From: Aquimarina sp. BL5
Lineage (GTDB): Bacteria; Bacteroidota; Bacteroidia; Flavobacteriales; Flavobacteriaceae
Reading direction: 5' to 3'
NCBI RefSeq assembly: GCF_003443675.1
Contig: NZ_CP031963.1
Coordinates: forward strand, 3,557,501 to 3,621,500
Length of the DNA stretch: 64,000 nucleotides
Shown: piece by piece, positions 63,202 through 64,000 of the stretch
Layout of the letters: every line of letters starts with the position of its first letter
How positions within the stretch are numbered: the first letter of the stretch is position 1
The notes under the pieces: model-generated
Databases searched by the model: none
Told to the model about the DNA's origin: nothing
Seen by the model: the letters and a program-made list of their open reading frames with translations, nothing else
Translations under genes and position numbers: made by a program

Positions 63202-64000
63202 ATGAAAAACAAATTAATAAATACGAATAAGGGATTACTTGCCTTATCTTCTATAATGATCTTGTTCTTAGGACTGTTTTCTTGTGAAGACAACGAAAAT
63301 GATGGAGGAGAATTTGGTACTCCAGAAATTGCAACTATCCTATCTCTTGGAGATGAACCTACAATCAATTCGGGTTTTCCGGATGAATTGGTTAGGGTAG
63401 AAGGATCTGGTCTAAGTGATATGAAAGAAATCGTTTTTGATGGAACGGTAAATACTTTTTTCAACTCGGCATTGAATTCTAATGTAGCACTATTCTTTAA
63501 CGTTCCATTTGATGTAGACCAAGGAAGTCGTTTTGGAACTCAAACAGTAAAGTTTACTAATCTTTATGGTGAAACGGTATCTTCTCAGTTTGAGATAAAA
63601 CAACCTGAACCTACATTGACTGTTCAGGATACTTTTTCTCCACCAAAAGGAGAGGCTGGTGTAGAAATTAGAGTGTTTGGTAACTGGTTTTTTAACGTGC
63701 AGGATGTACTAATTGATGGAGAATCCGTAGGGGATTTTATCGTGGTTTCTCCTCAGGAACTTATTTTTACTTTTCCTGAAGGTAGAACCGAAACAACAGA
63801 ATTTACCGTAGTTACTTCTGCAGGAATGGTTTCTAAAGACCTACCAATTGTAGGAGGTGTTGTGGAGGTTTTAATAACTGATTTTGAAGGTAATGGGATA
63901 CCAAATATTAATAACGATTATAATGCTGATTGGTTCAGTTATGGAGACAATATGTTTAGAATTGCCAATGGGATAGGTGCAGATGGAAGTACTGGAGCAG
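63202..64000 (+). CDS. TIG/IPT-domain surface lipoprotein, SusE/F-position (3' end cut by window)
   Basis: ATG 63202 opens a frame that runs to the window end (266 codons visible). A lipoprotein signal (Cys in FLGLFSC) leads to two TIG/IPT immunoglobulin-like domains (about residues 38-125 and 125-215; e.g. FPDELVRVEGSGL and SPPKGEAGVEIRVFG). A region beginning VLITDFEGNG then looks like the start of a carbohydrate-binding sandwich. It starts four bases after SusD, in the place of surface glycan-binding proteins of xylan PULs. It is probably a xylan-binding accessory protein. Confidence 0.85.
   Translation, partial: MKNKLINTNKGLLALSSIMILFLGLFSCEDNENDGGEFGTPEIATILSLGDEPTINSGFPDELVRVEGSGLSDMKEIVFDGTVNTFFNSALNSNVALFFNVPFDVDQGSRFGTQTVKFTNLYGETVSSQFEIKQPEPTLTVQDTFSPPKGEAGVEIRVFGNWFFNVQDVLIDGESVGDFIVVSPQELIFTFPEGRTETTEFTVVTSAGMVSKDLPIVGGVVEVLITDFEGNGIPNINNDYNADWFSYGDNMFRIANGIGADGSTGA

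Overview
The window is AT-rich DNA from a member of the Bacteroidota, most likely a marine Flavobacteriaceae. Supporting signs are a SusC/SusD pair, a hybrid two-component sensor with a beta-propeller input domain, an IPExxxVDY protein, RNase H1 with a viroplasmin domain, many lipoproteins, and promoters of the Bacteroidota type (-7 TAnnTTTG). The genus cannot be fixed from the sequence. I saw no tRNA, rRNA, CRISPR array, insertion sequence or prophage gene.

Layout. 1-3976: signalling genes (a cut GAF-AraC regulator, a PAS histidine kinase with a lone receiver) plus a collagen-like lipoprotein and a DUF2721-type membrane protein. 4000-9949: housekeeping genes (pyk with an IPExxxVDY gene; acpP-fabF-rnc; purN; RNase H1). 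10082-12471: two tandem astacin-type metalloprotease lipoproteins with C-terminal chitin-binding-like modules. 12785-19949: PfkB kinase, a long-form PurF, superoxide dismutase and an AddA-like helicase-nuclease. 20234-25287: an OmpA protein with thrombospondin type 3 repeats, an AddB-like nuclease and an alpha/beta hydrolase. 25312-28713: a three-gene outer-membrane uptake unit. 28844-31208: a large unrecognised lipoprotein followed by three related non-coding elements, each ending in a terminator hairpin. 31209-40576: a TPR-AraC regulator, then an accessory run of unrecognised membrane and lipoproteins that includes a SMI1/KNR4-like and a WG-repeat protein.

40757-64000 is a xylan/xylose utilisation locus: xylB-xylA-transaldolase, aldose epimerase, a LacI-type repressor, a GH11 endo-xylanase lipoprotein, a formylglycine-enzyme-fold lipoprotein, a sodium:solute symporter, a hybrid two-component sensor, a GH3 beta-xylosidase/glucosidase with PA14, SusC, SusD and a TIG-domain surface lipoprotein cut by the window end. 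In the proposed flow, GH11 cuts xylan at the surface, SusC/D and the TIG protein bind and import oligomers, GH3 releases xylose in the periplasm, the symporter and epimerase deliver it, and XylA, XylB and transaldolase feed it to the pentose phosphate pathway. LacI and the hybrid sensor give two layers of control.

The least explained items are the triplicated non-coding elements at 30421-31069, the 519-residue lipoprotein before them with a pore-toxin-like Thr-rich C-terminus, the lipoprotein island at 33082-40576, and palindromes in the xylose locus that may be operators. All family assignments come from reading motifs; no database search was possible.
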